NCBI GenBank assembly: GCA_963834755.1
Contig: CAWICQ010000003.1
Span: forward strand, 62,001-126,000
Length of the DNA stretch: 64,000 nt
Origin: Dokdonella_A sp963834755
GTDB taxonomy: Bacteria; Pseudomonadota; Gammaproteobacteria; Xanthomonadales; Rhodanobacteraceae
Reading direction: 5' to 3'
Shown: positions 44,888 through 54,660 of the stretch, piece after piece
How the letters are laid out: each line of letters opens with the position of its first letter
Numbering within the stretch: the stretch's first letter is position 1
Program-made: the position numbers and the translations under genes
Notes under the pieces: generated by a model
Databases searched by the model: none
Told to the model about the DNA's origin: nothing
The model's input: only the letters and a program-made list of their open reading frames with translations

Positions 44888-45376
44888 TTAATCGATCGAA
44901 AAACTCTCAAGCTTTACAGGCAGCTGCGCCGGCGTCGTGAAGTTAAACGCACCGCTCGGGCCGGAGTTGTCCGATGGATTACCCGTCATAATGAAGTAGT
45001 ACAGCGTTCCATTGGCAAGCGGGGGAATATCGACCGAGACGTTGAAGCTCGTGGTACCGGTGCCTGCGGAGATCGGCGGACCCGCGACGGCTCCGCACGA
45101 ACTGGTAATGACACCACCCGCATTCCAACCGCCTACAATGGTTACCGCAATATTACCCGCGGAATTGTTGTCCGTGAACTTGAACGCAAGATCCGGACCC
45201 GGGCTCGGAACACCACTGAACGATCCAATGAAACTCGTCGATGTCGACGTGTCGCCCGAATAGGTCTGGCTCGGAAAGATCTCCTGCGCCGCCGCGCACG
45301 AAGTACCGCCATCGGCAAATGCAAGACTCGGCGACAGAAGCACAGAAACGGCCAAGGCGCAAAGCATGTTTTTCAT
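44888..45376 (-). CDS. Small secreted beta-sandwich protein, unknown function
   Basis: A 162-residue protein with a signal peptide (MKNMLCALAVSVLLSPSLAF). The mature part starts ADGGTSCAAAQEIFPSQTYS, with GPDLAFKFTDNNSAGNIAVT and TLYYFIMTGNPSDNSGPSGA, resembling the pre-peptidase C-terminal-like beta-sandwich found in many exported proteins, but alone. Two Cys could form a disulfide. It is followed by a strong terminator and preceded, 50 bases away, by another secreted-protein gene on the same strand. Confidence 0.72.
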   Translation of the reverse strand: MKNMLCALAVSVLLSPSLAFADGGTSCAAAQEIFPSQTYSGDTSTSTSFIGSFSGVPSPGPDLAFKFTDNNSAGNIAVTIVGGWNAGGVITSSCGAVAGPPISAGTGTTSFNVSVDIPPLANGTLYYFIMTGNPSDNSGPSGAFNFTTPAQLPVKLESFSID

Positions 45377-45426
45377 ATAATCACTCCTAAGTCAGGTTAC
45401 CCGATAACGCATATTGCTTGAGTCTC

Positions 45427-46143
45427 TTAGAAACCGATGAACGTCTGACGGCGTGAGTCGAAACGATCGAACTGGGCAGCCGTGCCAGCGAACGTCGCTG
45501 TGAATGCATCCGACGGAGCAGCCAATCCGACAAACGCCGTGTCGATGCCGGTAATGCTCGCATTGTTCGTGGTGTGTGTTGCGGTCGGCGAGCCTTCGAC
45601 GTTGTTCTCGATCCAGACTTGGAACGTGCCGGAGGCACTCACCGGCAAGTCATATTCGACGTGCTTGGAGCCCGTCCCGAGCGGCTGGCTGTTCGAGAAG
45701 TATCCGCTGGGATCGTTCGCATCGACCAGCGTGTAGCTCAGAAGCCACTGCGAACCATCGCTGAAGATCGCCAGCTGGATGCCATTGCCCGTGGCGTTGG
45801 AGATCGCCGTATGAACCGTGGCGACCGTTGTAAAAGCAGGAGCACTCGCAGGGTTAAGTGCATCGACGTTGATCATGAACTGCGCGCGGTAGCGCGGTTC
45901 GGCCGCGGGCGTATCGTCCTCGACCTGGGCCGTGGCAAAGCCGCTCGCACCCGCGCTGATGGCGGAATCAAGATGGCACGCCGAGCCATCTAGACCTGTT
46001 GGGGTGATCGCAAGCGTTCCCTGAAACGTGTTCGCCGCAGTCCACGGCGGAACCGGCGAGGCAGGACAACCCGCAGCTGCACTACCCGCATAGCCGACCA
46101 GACCAAGGAGCGCCAGAGCCAGCACTTTCATCTTCGTATTCAT
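45427..46143 (-). CDS. Secreted protein of unknown function
   Basis: A 238-residue protein with a signal peptide (MNTKMKVLALALLGLVGYAG SAAAG). The mature region begins CPASPVPPWTAANTFQGTLA and continues with GLDGSACHLDSAISAGASGF, RYRAQFMINVDALNPASAPA and FQVWIENNVEGSPTATH, all beta-rich. It ends with FDSRRQTFIGF. No enzyme motif is seen. It probably shares a transcript with the gene at 44888. I do not recognise the family beyond its resemblance to lectin-like exported proteins. Confidence 0.72.
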   Translation of the reverse strand: MNTKMKVLALALLGLVGYAGSAAAGCPASPVPPWTAANTFQGTLAITPTGLDGSACHLDSAISAGASGFATAQVEDDTPAAEPRYRAQFMINVDALNPASAPAFTTVATVHTAISNATGNGIQLAIFSDGSQWLLSYTLVDANDPSGYFSNSQPLGTGSKHVEYDLPVSASGTFQVWIENNVEGSPTATHTTNNASITGIDTAFVGLAAPSDAFTATFAGTAAQFDRFDSRRQTFIGF

Positions 46144-46386
46144 TGAGAATCTCCCAGAGTACTCGGGCGGGGTGCAGTCCCCTTCCCCTTGATTGACGGA
46201 ATAAAAAGTTGTTAACCAAGCCCGATCCGCGAGGACGATAGTGAACTATCACTGCCGTGTCAACACGGACCACGTGGGCCTGGCTACCATGCCCGGTTTC
46301 GGGATTGGGACCCCCACTGCAGGTGACCCCTGACCCCGGCCAGCGACGCGTTCTTGCCGCCTCCGGCCCACAGCCTTCTATAACGC

Positions 46387-47271
46387 ATGACCGATGACGA
46401 ACCGGACAGCGGACCGGCCGGCAGGCGGCAGGGTGTGACTCCGATCTCATTCGAAAGCCGCCCGCGCTTCATTGACAGGCGCTTGGCCCGGTACGGAGAA
46501 TGCCGCCCCGTCTCGAAACGCCCTTCCGTGTCCGCCACTTCCCCTGATTCTGCCAAGGCGCCGAGCTGCCTCGTGGTCATGCCCGCACGCGACGAAGCGC
46601 CGACGGTCGGAGCCGTGGTCGAAGGCGTGCGGCGCATGCTGCCTTGCCAGGTTCTGGTGGTCGACGACGCCAGCGCGGACGCCACGGCGGAAGCCGCGAC
46701 GGCGGCCGGCGCGACGGTCCTCCGCCTGCCGCTCGGCCTCGGCGCCTGGGGCGCGACTCAGGCCGGCATTCGCTACGCGCGACGGAATGGGTTTTCGGAG
46801 GTCGTTACACTCGATGCCGACGGCCAGCACCTGCCGGATTCGGTGCCGATCCTCCGCCAGGCCCGGGAAAGCAGCGGCGCGAACGTCGTCATTGGCACCT
46901 GCGTCGGGCGCCTGAGTCGAGCCAAGCGCATTGCATGGCGTTACCTGCGTCTTCTGACGGGTCTCAAGCTGACCGATTTCACATCGGGCCTGCGTCTCTA
47001 TGACGCCGATGCGATAGACGTCCTGGCCGGGCAGGAAGCAAGTCTCCTGGACTATCAAGATGTGGGAGTGCTGATGCTGCTTGCACGAAGCGGGCTGAAG
47101 ATCGCGGAAACGCCGGTGACGATGCTGCCGCGTCGCGCGGGACGCTCGCGTGTGTTCGCTTCGTGGCCGGTGGTGGCACGTTATATGGTGCACACGACCG
47201 TGCTGTGCCTCGCACAGCTCGATCCCGCTCGGCGTCATCGCCGCACCTCCGGGGCCGGCCCGACATGCTGA
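46387..47271 (+). CDS. Family 2 glycosyltransferase
   Basis: A 294-residue protein from ATG 46387; a GTG at 46528 would give a 247-residue protein without the atypical N-terminus and may be the true start. CLVVMPARDEAPTVGAVVEG is the GT-A N-terminal strand, VLVVDDASADATAEAA and VVTLDADGQHLPDSV (the DxD-like motif in DADGQH) follow, and SGLRLYDADAIDVLAG is in the acceptor region. This matches dolichol-phosphate-mannose-synthase-like GT2 enzymes. Substrate is unknown. Its stop overlaps the DUF2304 start by seven bases. Confidence 0.88.
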   Translation: MTDDEPDSGPAGRRQGVTPISFESRPRFIDRRLARYGECRPVSKRPSVSATSPDSAKAPSCLVVMPARDEAPTVGAVVEGVRRMLPCQVLVVDDASADATAEAATAAGATVLRLPLGLGAWGATQAGIRYARRNGFSEVVTLDADGQHLPDSVPILRQARESSGANVVIGTCVGRLSRAKRIAWRYLRLLTGLKLTDFTSGLRLYDADAIDVLAGQEASLLDYQDVGVLMLLARSGLKIAETPVTMLPRRAGRSRVFASWPVVARYMVHTTVLCLAQLDPARRHRRTSGAGPTC

Positions 47272-47645
47272 CCGGCCAGATCACCTCGGCGATCATCGGC
47301 ATCGGGCTGGCCGGTGCGATTCTGTTTCTGGTCCGCCGCGATCATCTGCACGGGCCGTATGCGCTCTGGTGGTTCGGGGTCGCCGCGGCGACGTTCGCGC
47401 TCGGCGTGTTCCCGGCGCTGATCACCTGGCTCGGTCGCATGACCGGCATCTTTTATCCGCCGGTGCTGCCGATTGTCGTCGGACTCTCGCTGGTGCTGAT
47501 CCGCATGCTCAAGCTCGACATCGACCGCTCGCGACAGGAGCGCCAGATCCGTCGGCTCACGCAAAAGCTCGCGATCCTCGAACAGGAACTCGATCGTCTC
47601 GGCGGCAAGTCGTCGCCGGCGCTGCCCGACGATCACACGCCCTGA
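47265..47645 (+). CDS. DUF2304 family membrane protein
   Basis: A 126-residue protein beginning MLTGQITSAIIGIGLAGAIL. Three hydrophobic segments (residues 5-23, 33-52 and 62-80) are followed by a helical cytoplasmic tail, RSRQERQIRRLTQKLAILEQ, likely a coiled coil. DUF2304 proteins are usually encoded beside GT2 enzymes, and the ATG overlaps the preceding GT2 stop, so it probably forms a membrane partner of that enzyme. The frame extends upstream to 47163, but this is inside the GT gene. Confidence 0.85.
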   Translation: MLTGQITSAIIGIGLAGAILFLVRRDHLHGPYALWWFGVAAATFALGVFPALITWLGRMTGIFYPPVLPIVVGLSLVLIRMLKLDIDRSRQERQIRRLTQKLAILEQELDRLGGKSSPALPDDHTP

Positions 47646-47655
47646 GCTTCAGGGC

Positions 47656-48789
47656 ATGCGCATCCTGCATCTCGGCAAGTATTACGCGCCCGAACGCGGC
47701 GGCATCGAGAGCTATACGCGCGCATTGTGCGAATGGACCGCGTCGCACGGCCATTCCGTCGCCGCGCTTGTGCATCAGCGCCCGGGCCTGTGGCACACGA
47801 CGCGCGAAGTCATCGGCGGCGTCGAAGTCCGCCGGGTCGCGTGTTTTGGCGATCCGGTGTATACGCCGCTGAGTCCAACCTACCCGTTCGAGCTCGCGCG
47901 CGCGTTGAAAGAACTGCGCCCCGAGATCCTGCAGCTGCATCTTCCGAATCCTTCGTGCTTTTCGGTGCTCGCGAGCGCGCGCGCGCGCCGCTTGCCGTGG
48001 CTCGTCCATTGGCACTCCGATATCCCACCGGATGCGCCGGACTGGCGTTTGCGCGTCGGCTATCGCACCTATCGTCCGTTCGAACAGGCGCTGCTGAAGC
48101 GCGCGAGCGCGGTCGTGGCGACGTCGCAGTCGTATCTCGACGCGAGCGCGGCGCTCGCGCCGTGGCGCGCGAAAGCGCGCGTGATCCCGCTCGGTGCCGA
48201 TCAGTTGTCGCAAGCAACAGCGCGGGCCGATTTGTGGCCGCCGGGCGACGGATTGCGTCTGCTCGCGGTCGGCAGACTGAGCCATTACAAAGGCTTCGAT
48301 GTTCTGATTCGCGCGCTCGCACGCGTGGACGGTGCGCGCCTCCTTTTGATCGGCGATGGCGAATGCGCCGACGATCTGCGCGCGGCGGCGGAAAAAAACG
48401 GCACCGCATCGCGGATTCGCTTCGCCGGCACGCTCGACGATGGAATGCTGCTCGCCGCATACGCCGCAGCGGATGCATTCGCGCTTCCATCGCTCAATCG
48501 CGGCGAAGCATTCGGGCTCGTGCTGCTCGAAGCGATGCGCGCGGGCGTGCCGGTCGTTGCGAGCGCGATTCCAGGATCGGGCATCGGCGAAGTCGTCGTC
48601 GACGGCGAAACTGGACTACTAGCTGCGCCCGGCGATGCGGACGCATTGGCTGCCGCGATCATGCGCATGCGCGATCCGGAACTGCGTCGGCAGCTCGGCA
48701 CGCGCGGCCGCCAACGCTGGCAGGATCACTTCACACTGGAACATTCCGCCCAACGCTGGCTTCAACTGTACGCCGAGGCGCTGCGCTGA
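47656..48789 (+). CDS. Family 4 glycosyltransferase (GT-B fold)
   Basis: A 377-residue protein beginning MRILHLGKYYAPERGGIESY, the usual acceptor-side N-terminus of GT4 enzymes. The nucleotide-sugar domain shows LLAVGRLSHYKGFDVLIRAL and the EX7E motif region RGEAFGLVLLEAMRAGVPVV. It likely adds a hexose to an extracellular or surface glycan. It is last in the GT2-DUF2304-GT4 run. Its 3' end overlaps the convergent membrane-protein gene by 59 bases. Confidence 0.92.
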   Translation: MRILHLGKYYAPERGGIESYTRALCEWTASHGHSVAALVHQRPGLWHTTREVIGGVEVRRVACFGDPVYTPLSPTYPFELARALKELRPEILQLHLPNPSCFSVLASARARRLPWLVHWHSDIPPDAPDWRLRVGYRTYRPFEQALLKRASAVVATSQSYLDASAALAPWRAKARVIPLGADQLSQATARADLWPPGDGLRLLAVGRLSHYKGFDVLIRALARVDGARLLLIGDGECADDLRAAAEKNGTASRIRFAGTLDDGMLLAAYAAADAFALPSLNRGEAFGLVLLEAMRAGVPVVASAIPGSGIGEVVVDGETGLLAAPGDADALAAAIMRMRDPELRRQLGTRGRQRWQDHFTLEHSAQRWLQLYAEALR

Positions 48790-50179
48790 CTTCGTCGCGC
48801 TCCGTCATCGGCCGCAGCAGCACCGCCGCCAGTGCGAACACGCTCGGCACCAGCTGCAGGATCAGCCGGTTCGCGCTGGTGAAATCCTGCGCCCATGCCG
48901 AGGCGGTCGTCAGAAAGAAAAGCGCGAACAGGAACGCGAAATCGATCAGCAGCATCAGACCGAGCATGCGCGCAGCGCGATCATCGCGAAACCGGCGTCG
49001 GCGCACGACGAGCAGCACCGGCACGACATACCAAAGCAAATGCCAGTTCGGCAGGGTGAACAAGCTCGCGACCATTGCGCCGCCGACGCCATGCCATGCC
49101 AGCGCAAACGTGCCGAGCGATGGAATCTCGATCCAATTTCGCCCGGCGTGCGCGGAGACGAGCGCGGCAACGAACGCGCTCGCGATGAGCACGCTCGGAA
49201 TGCCCCATAGCACCAGCCGACGCCGGCGCGGCGGCACGAGATCGAGCGCTACGACCGCGCAAAATGAAATCAGCCAGACCATTCCTTCGAGCTTGATCAC
49301 CGGCAGGCAAAGCGCCATCGCGGTGGCGAGCGCGAGCTGGCGCGGTTCGCGGCCGATGAGCCAGCGCGTCCACGCCAGCGTCGCGAGCCCCAGCGTCAGC
49401 GCGACCCAGAGGTCGGCGTAACCGGCGAGCGCCACGTGCGCATCGATCAGCGGCAGCGAAACGAGACCGTAAACCAGCGCCAGCGCGATCCAAGGCACGA
49501 GACCGAGCGCACGCCAGTACCCATACGCGGCGAACGCGAACGCAGCCAACGCACCGCACCACGCGAGATCGACGAGCGGCTCGTTCCACGCGCCGGCCGC
49601 GCTCGCGAACCAGAGCTGCACCCACGCGAGAAGTTCGGGATAACTCCACGACGCCGCCGTGCGCAAGGCGCGATCGGTATGCGACAGCCAGTCGAACATC
49701 GAAACGTACGGTTCGACGTAGCCGGTCAGAAACCACGTTTTCGGCTTGATCGACCACGCGGACCAGGCATCCCACGGAAACACGGGGCGCAACGACGCTT
49801 CATCGCCGATCACCAGGAAGCGAAACACGATCCACGCCAGCAGCAGCCACCACAGCACGCGCGACAATGTCGAAACGGCAGCGATCGGTGTCGCAGATTC
49901 GGCCTGCACGCGCCGAAGTCGTACGATGGCCGCGATCCATGCCGCGATTCCGATCGCGACGTACCAGGGCAACGCGCGCGAAAACGCGTGCGCGGTGTCC
50001 GCCAACGCTGCGAGTCGCGCGCACCCTGCGGCAACGAAGACACCGATGAGCCATCCCGCGCCGATCGCCGCGGGAACATCGAAAGCCCAGCGCGAGCGCG
50101 CCGAGAGCGCCCTCCAGATTCCGCCGCCGACGATCGCCGGCAGCACCCACGCGGCGATGTAGGCGACATCAACGCCCAT
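48731..50179 (-). CDS. Polytopic membrane protein, GT-C-like
   Basis: A 482-residue protein with about 11-12 hydrophobic segments, starting MGVDVAYIAAWVLPAIVGGG. Between early helices is DEASLRPVFPWDAWSAWSIK, and later PKTWFLTGYVEPYVSMFDWL, a luminal loop rich in Trp and Asp as in GT-C glycosyltransferases of the O-antigen ligase or PMT type. No strict motif confirms enzyme activity. It starts inside the end of the upstream gene (11-base overlap) and ends across the GT4 3' end. Confidence 0.7.
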   Translation of the reverse strand: MGVDVAYIAAWVLPAIVGGGIWRALSARSRWAFDVPAAIGAGWLIGVFVAAGCARLAALADTAHAFSRALPWYVAIGIAAWIAAIVRLRRVQAESATPIAAVSTLSRVLWWLLLAWIVFRFLVIGDEASLRPVFPWDAWSAWSIKPKTWFLTGYVEPYVSMFDWLSHTDRALRTAASWSYPELLAWVQLWFASAAGAWNEPLVDLAWCGALAAFAFAAYGYWRALGLVPWIALALVYGLVSLPLIDAHVALAGYADLWVALTLGLATLAWTRWLIGREPRQLALATAMALCLPVIKLEGMVWLISFCAVVALDLVPPRRRRLVLWGIPSVLIASAFVAALVSAHAGRNWIEIPSLGTFALAWHGVGGAMVASLFTLPNWHLLWYVVPVLLVVRRRRFRDDRAARMLGLMLLIDFAFLFALFFLTTASAWAQDFTSANRLILQLVPSVFALAAVLLRPMTERDEVSAAPRRTVEASVGRNVPV

Positions 50180-51365
50180 GATGAAACCTGAATACGACGA
50201 CGTCGTCGGCTTCGAAGCTGTCGCCGTGGATCGATGTCGATGACGCCAGGTGATCGCTGTGCGCGAGCAGGCGCCGCCACGCCGGATCCGTTCGCCAGTC
50301 GTCGTTCCTGAAGAACACGATCAGGCATCTATCGGGCAGCGCGTCGCCGAACATCCGCGCGTAGCCGTACAAGGCGACGTTGCGCGGCAGCAGATGCCAC
50401 ACGAAGCGCAGCAGCTCATAGCCGCGCTCCGCACCGGTGTATATAAGGATGCGCGATTGTTCCGGCTCGCCGCGCAACATCGCGCGCAATTTGTCGGCGG
50501 CCGCAACGATATCGACGTCGGCGACCGTATTCTGTCGTTGCTCCCATGAAAGCCCCGCGTACACCGCGCGCGTCGTCTGCAGACGTCCCCACAAGCCGTC
50601 CTGCCAGACGATATCGAGTGCGAACCACGCTATTGCGAGCACCGCGAAGCCCGCGATGGCCGTCTTCGGATCGCGTCGCCCGAACACAACCGCGATCCAC
50701 ACGATCGCGATGACGACGGCCAACGCGACGCACAACACCAGCGATCGCGCACGCGGCGTGTCGGTATCGCGCCCGAGCGCGTGCACCGAACGCTGCGTCC
50801 ATGGCCACGCGCCGAACCAATCGGTCGCCAGCGCAGCGAGGTCGCCGCGCCATGATCTTGACCAGAGCCCGGCCTCGACGACCTCGAACGGCTTGAAACC
50901 CTGCGCCGGCGGGACCTGCTGCGCGATCGGAAATTGCGCAAAACCAATCTCGACGATGCGGCCGCGCCATTCCGGAATCTGGCTCAGGTCGAACGTGCGC
51001 GTCGCATCGCCGGGCCATGGCAGCGACACCGCGACATCCTCGGGATTTTCCGCGGTGCGAAACACGAGCGAAAGTTCCAGCGTGCGCGGAAAACCCCCAA
51101 AGCGATAACGCAGCGTCGGGAATTTATCCGCTTCGACATCGGATGGATGCAGCGATTGCAGGCTCGTGTAATCCTGGCCGGTCGACGTGACGCGCAACCG
51201 ATCCGAGTCAGCGCTGCCGCTGCCGAACACTGCCGTGAAATCGTCACCGGGGAATTCGCGCTGCTCGGCCGGCGAGAACGGCGACAGCCAATCGACGCGC
51301 GCAGCCCATAACAAGAGCACTGTCCAACTCGCCAGCAGCGCGAGCGCCAACGCGATGCGTCTCAT
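50169..51365 (-). CDS. Membrane protein with large exported loop, unknown function
   Basis: A 398-residue protein. An N-terminal membrane anchor (IALALALLASWTVLLLWAAR) is followed by a beta-rich domain to about residue 200 (RYRFGGFPRTLELSLVFRTA; IPEWRGRIVEIGFAQF), two helices (SLVLCVALAVVIAIVWIAVV; TAIAGFAVLAIAWFALDIVW) and a C-terminal domain (SRILIYTGAERGYELLRFVW; DRCLIVFFRNDDWRTDPAWR). The family was not recognised. It overlaps the DUF455 stop by four bases and the next gene by 11, so the three minus-strand genes are an operon, probably linked to surface glycan assembly with the nearby transferases. Confidence 0.7.
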   Translation of the reverse strand: MRRIALALALLASWTVLLLWAARVDWLSPFSPAEQREFPGDDFTAVFGSGSADSDRLRVTSTGQDYTSLQSLHPSDVEADKFPTLRYRFGGFPRTLELSLVFRTAENPEDVAVSLPWPGDATRTFDLSQIPEWRGRIVEIGFAQFPIAQQVPPAQGFKPFEVVEAGLWSRSWRGDLAALATDWFGAWPWTQRSVHALGRDTDTPRARSLVLCVALAVVIAIVWIAVVFGRRDPKTAIAGFAVLAIAWFALDIVWQDGLWGRLQTTRAVYAGLSWEQRQNTVADVDIVAAADKLRAMLRGEPEQSRILIYTGAERGYELLRFVWHLLPRNVALYGYARMFGDALPDRCLIVFFRNDDWRTDPAWRRLLAHSDHLASSTSIHGDSFEADDVVVFRFHHGR

Positions 51366-52246
51366 GCGGCGCGTTCGCCCGAAGATTTGCGCGCGCGTTC
51401 CCGCTCGCCCGCGCCGAAAACGCGGTCATCTTTTTCCACATGGTCGAGATGCGCGATTTCCGCCTCGGTGAACCCCGCGCGCAGCCGCGCTTCGACATTG
51501 AAAGGTCCGCGCAACGTTCCGCGCAGATGCCGATGGATCAGATTCTCGAACGTCGCTCGCGGATCGACGCCCTCGCGCTCGCAACACCAGGCGAACCAGC
51601 GCGATCCCGCCGCGACGTGCGCGACTTCCTCACGCAGAATCACTTCGAGGATCGCCGCCGTCGCGTCGTCGCCAGCCGCACGCAAGCGGGCGATCATGCC
51701 CGGCGTCACATCGAGTCCACGCGCCTCGAGCACGCGCGGCACGAGCGCCATGCGCGCGAGACACGAATCGGCAGTCTTGACGGCCATTTCCCAAAGCCCG
51801 TCGTGCGCGTCGAAGTCGCCGTACGCGTGCCCGAGCTCGGCCAGTCGCGCCGACAACATCTGGAAATGCCGCGCTTCGTCGACCGCGACGCCGACCCAAT
51901 CGCGATAGTATTCGTCGGGCATGCCGCGGAAGCGCGACACCGCATCCCAGGCGAGGTTGATCGCATTGAACTCGATATGCGCGACCGCGTGAATCAGCGC
52001 CGCCCTGCCCTCGGCGGATGCGAGTCCGCGTCGCGGCAGATTTCGCGGACTCACGCGACGCGGCCGGTCGGGACGACCGGGTACGGTAGCTAACGGCGCC
52101 GCGGAAACCGGCGCGTCCTCGCCAAGCAACTCACCCGATTCAAAGCGCGCCGCGAGGTCGGCCGTCAACGCCAGCTTTTCGGCGATCGTGGCGCTGTAGA
52201 CGCACCGCGCGGACAGCTCGTGCAGCGAGAGGGATTGTGGCGCCAT
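51362..52246 (-). CDS. DUF455 family ferritin-like protein
   Basis: A 294-residue mostly helical protein. HAVAHIEFNAINLAWDA, AVDEARHFQMLSARLAELG and LREEVAHVAAGSRWFAW carry the paired Glu/His (ExxH-type) residues of ferritin-like diiron proteins, as in the DUF455 and MiaE-related families. It probably binds two metal ions and may act as a hydroxylase or oxidase; the substrate is unknown. It heads a minus-strand operon with two membrane-protein genes. Confidence 0.85.
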   Translation of the reverse strand: MAPQSLSLHELSARCVYSATIAEKLALTADLAARFESGELLGEDAPVSAAPLATVPGRPDRPRRVSPRNLPRRGLASAEGRAALIHAVAHIEFNAINLAWDAVSRFRGMPDEYYRDWVGVAVDEARHFQMLSARLAELGHAYGDFDAHDGLWEMAVKTADSCLARMALVPRVLEARGLDVTPGMIARLRAAGDDATAAILEVILREEVAHVAAGSRWFAWCCEREGVDPRATFENLIHRHLRGTLRGPFNVEARLRAGFTEAEIAHLDHVEKDDRVFGAGERERARKSSGERAA

Positions 52247-52274
52247 CGTCCGTCGTGAGGTGAAGGAGCCGCGA

Positions 52275-52574
52275 TTATCGCGCGGTTCCCGCGGCTTCGG
52301 CCATGCGCACGTTGTCGAAAGCGGCGACGCCGGCCGTTCGCGGCGCGCGCCAGAGGAGTGCCGCGAACGCCGGCATCGCTGGCGCGATCTGCAGACTCAA
52401 GCGGTTGACCGCGGACGTCAATCCAATTCGGTCGAGCGCGGGTGCGATCAGCGGCCAACACAGGAGATACGCGACAGCCACGCCACCGCCGATCAATAGC
52501 GCAGCACGCGCAACGTATCCACGCGGACCCGTGTCGCGATGTGGAATACGCGGTTTGCTACTGCGGCATTGCAA
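52275..52574 (-). CDS. Possible small membrane protein
   Basis: An open frame of about 99 codons if a TTG at 52574 is the start; longer versions run into purF in another frame. It has one or two hydrophobic segments (ALLIGGGVAVAYLLCWPLIA) followed by RLSLQIAPAMPAFAALLWRA and a polar end, AFDNVRMAEAAGTAR. It lies between purF and the DUF455 gene on the same strand. No family is recognised and the start is weak, so it may not be real. Confidence 0.35.
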   Translation of the reverse strand: MQCRSSKPRIPHRDTGPRGYVARAALLIGGGVAVAYLLCWPLIAPALDRIGLTSAVNRLSLQIAPAMPAFAALLWRAPRTAGVAAFDNVRMAEAAGTAR

Positions 52575-52600
52575 CGATACGCGACGCGCGGCCGAGCGGC

Positions 52601-54080
52601 TCAGCTCGCCTGACGGCGCTGCGACTTGGCTTCGTCCGAACGCGCGAACTCGAGCTCGCTGAGATAGGTCGGCGCGACGCCGGTGACGTATTCGCCGGAG
52701 AAACACGATGTGTCGAAATGTTTGAGATCTTCGTTGCCATCGCGCACGGCCCAGATCAGATCATCGAGATCCTGATAGACGAGCCAATCCGCGCCGAGAA
52801 TCGCCTGCACTTCCTCGGTCGTGCGGCCGTGTGCGACGAGCTCGGCGACAGCCGGCATGTCGATGCCGTAGATGTTCGGATAGCGCACCGGCGGCGCGGC
52901 GGAAGCAAAGTACACTTTTTTCGCGCCGGCCTCGCGCGCCATCTGGATGATCTGCTTGGAGGTCGTGCCGCGCACGATCGAATCGTCGACCAGAAGCACG
53001 TTCTTCTTGCGGAACTCGAGCGGAATCGGATTCAGCTTGCGGCGCACCGATTTCACGCGCTCGCTCTGGCCCGGCATGATGAACGTGCGGCCGATGTAGC
53101 GGTTCTTGACGAAGCCTTCGCGCACCGGCACGCCGAGTGCCTGCGCCAGCGGACCCGCGGCTGTGCGCGAGGTGTCGGGAATCGGGATCACCGCGTCGAT
53201 GTCGTGATCGGGCATCAGGCGCAGGATTTTCTCGGCGAGCTTTTCGCCCATGCGCAGGCGCGCCTTGTACACCGACACGTCCTCGATCATCGAATCCGGA
53301 CGCGCGAGATACACATATTCGAAGATGCACGGCGCGTGCACGGCGGGTTCCGCGCACTGCCGCGCGAAGAGCTTGCCGTCGAGCCGTGATCAATACCGCT
53401 TCGCCCGGCGCGACATCGCGCAGCAGCTTGAAGCCGAGGATATCGAGCGCGACCGATTCCGAAGCGACCGCGTATTCCTTGCCGGCGCCGGTCTCGCGTT
53501 CGCCGAGCACGAGCGGGCGGATGCCGTGCGGATCGCGGAACGCCAGCACGCCGTAACCGAGCAGCAGCGACACCACCGCATAACCGCCGACGCAACGCGC
53601 GTGCGCGCCGGCGACGGCCTTGAAGATGTTGTCCGACGAAAGCGCCATGCGATCCTGGATCTGCAGCTCGTGCGCGAGCACGTTGAGCAGGATTTCCGAA
53701 TCCGAATCGGTGTTGATGTGGCGCCGGTCGTCCTCGAAGATCTCGCGGCGCAGTGCCTCGACGTTGATCAGATTGCCGTTGTGGCAGAGCGCGATGCCGT
53801 ACGGCGAATTCACGTACAGCGGCTGCGCCTCGGACGAGCCTTCGGCGCCGGCGGTCGGATAGCGGCAATGGCCGATGCCGAGGTTGCCGCGCAAACCCAG
53901 CATCGATTCGCGCGTGAACACGTCGCGCACGAGTCCGGGTCCCTTGTGCAGGCGCAGGCGATTGCCGTCGACGGTGGCGATGCCCGCCGCGTCCTGGCCG
54001 CGATGCTGGAGCACGGTCAGCGCGTCGTACAGCGCGGACGCGACTTCCGATTTTCCGACGATGCCGATGATTCCGCACAT
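52601..54080 (-). CDS. purF: Amidophosphoribosyltransferase, interrupted by one extra base
   Basis: From ATG 54080 the first frame encodes MCGIIGIVGKSEVASALYDA (Cys2 becomes the N-terminal nucleophile), then GNLGIGHCRYPTAGAEGSSE and AFRDPHGIRPLVLGERETG. After AVLITA near 53387 it loses sense, and the other frame continues GKLFARQCAEPAVHAPCIFE, ARPDSMIEDVSVYKARLRMG and VLLVDDSIVRGTTSKQIIQM (the PRPP motif). Total 1480 bases is one over 493 codons. PurF starts purine synthesis, so a sequence error is likely. It follows cvpA as in the classic cvpA-purF operon. Confidence 0.92.
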
Positions 54081-54095
54081 GGGCTTGAGGATGCT

Positions 54096-54656
54096 CTAGG
54101 CAGACGACGGTTTGGACGGCGGCGCGGGCTTTGCGTTTTGCGGCAGCACGGGCTTGGCCATGGTCTCGATAGGTTCCAGGTATTTCGCGACTTCTTCCGG
54201 CAGGCGATCGCCGAGCCAACGCGCTCCGATTTCGAAATTCGGCAACAGACGCGACTGATTCCACCACGGATCGCGCCGAAACGGCGTGAATCCCAACAGC
54301 AGCACGACCAGTGTCACCAGCGCGAACCCGCGTACCAGGCCGAACACCATGCCGAGCAACCGATCACTGCCCGAGAGACCGCTGCCCTCGACCAGCTTGC
54401 GCACCAGATAAACGACGATCGCGCCCGCGATCAGCACCGTCACAAAACACAGCACGTATGCCAGCAGCACGCGCACCGATGGCGTCGATATGCTGGCGGA
54501 AAAGTGTTCTGCAAGGGCCGGACCGAACATCCAGGCGACCCAGAAAGCCAGCACCCAGCAAACAAGCGCGAGGACTTCGCCGATGAATCCCCGCCAGAGG
54601 CCCATCAGCACGGACAGGGCCAGCACGGCGAGGATCGTGTAATCGGTCCAGTTCAT
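54096..54656 (-). CDS. cvpA: CvpA family protein (colicin V production)
   Basis: A 186-residue inner-membrane protein beginning MNWTDYTILAVLALSVLMGL. Four hydrophobic segments are visible, with LVEGSGLSGSDRLLGMVFGL and RGFALVTLVVLLLGFTPF typical of CvpA. The C-terminal tail is Pro/Lys/Ala-rich. Its position directly before purF is the usual arrangement. Role in membrane or stress functions is poorly defined in the family. Confidence 0.92.
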   Translation of the reverse strand: MNWTDYTILAVLALSVLMGLWRGFIGEVLALVCWVLAFWVAWMFGPALAEHFSASISTPSVRVLLAYVLCFVTVLIAGAIVVYLVRKLVEGSGLSGSDRLLGMVFGLVRGFALVTLVVLLLGFTPFRRDPWWNQSRLLPNFEIGARWLGDRLPEEVAKYLEPIETMAKPVLPQNAKPAPPSKPSSA

Positions 54657-54660
54657 GGTG

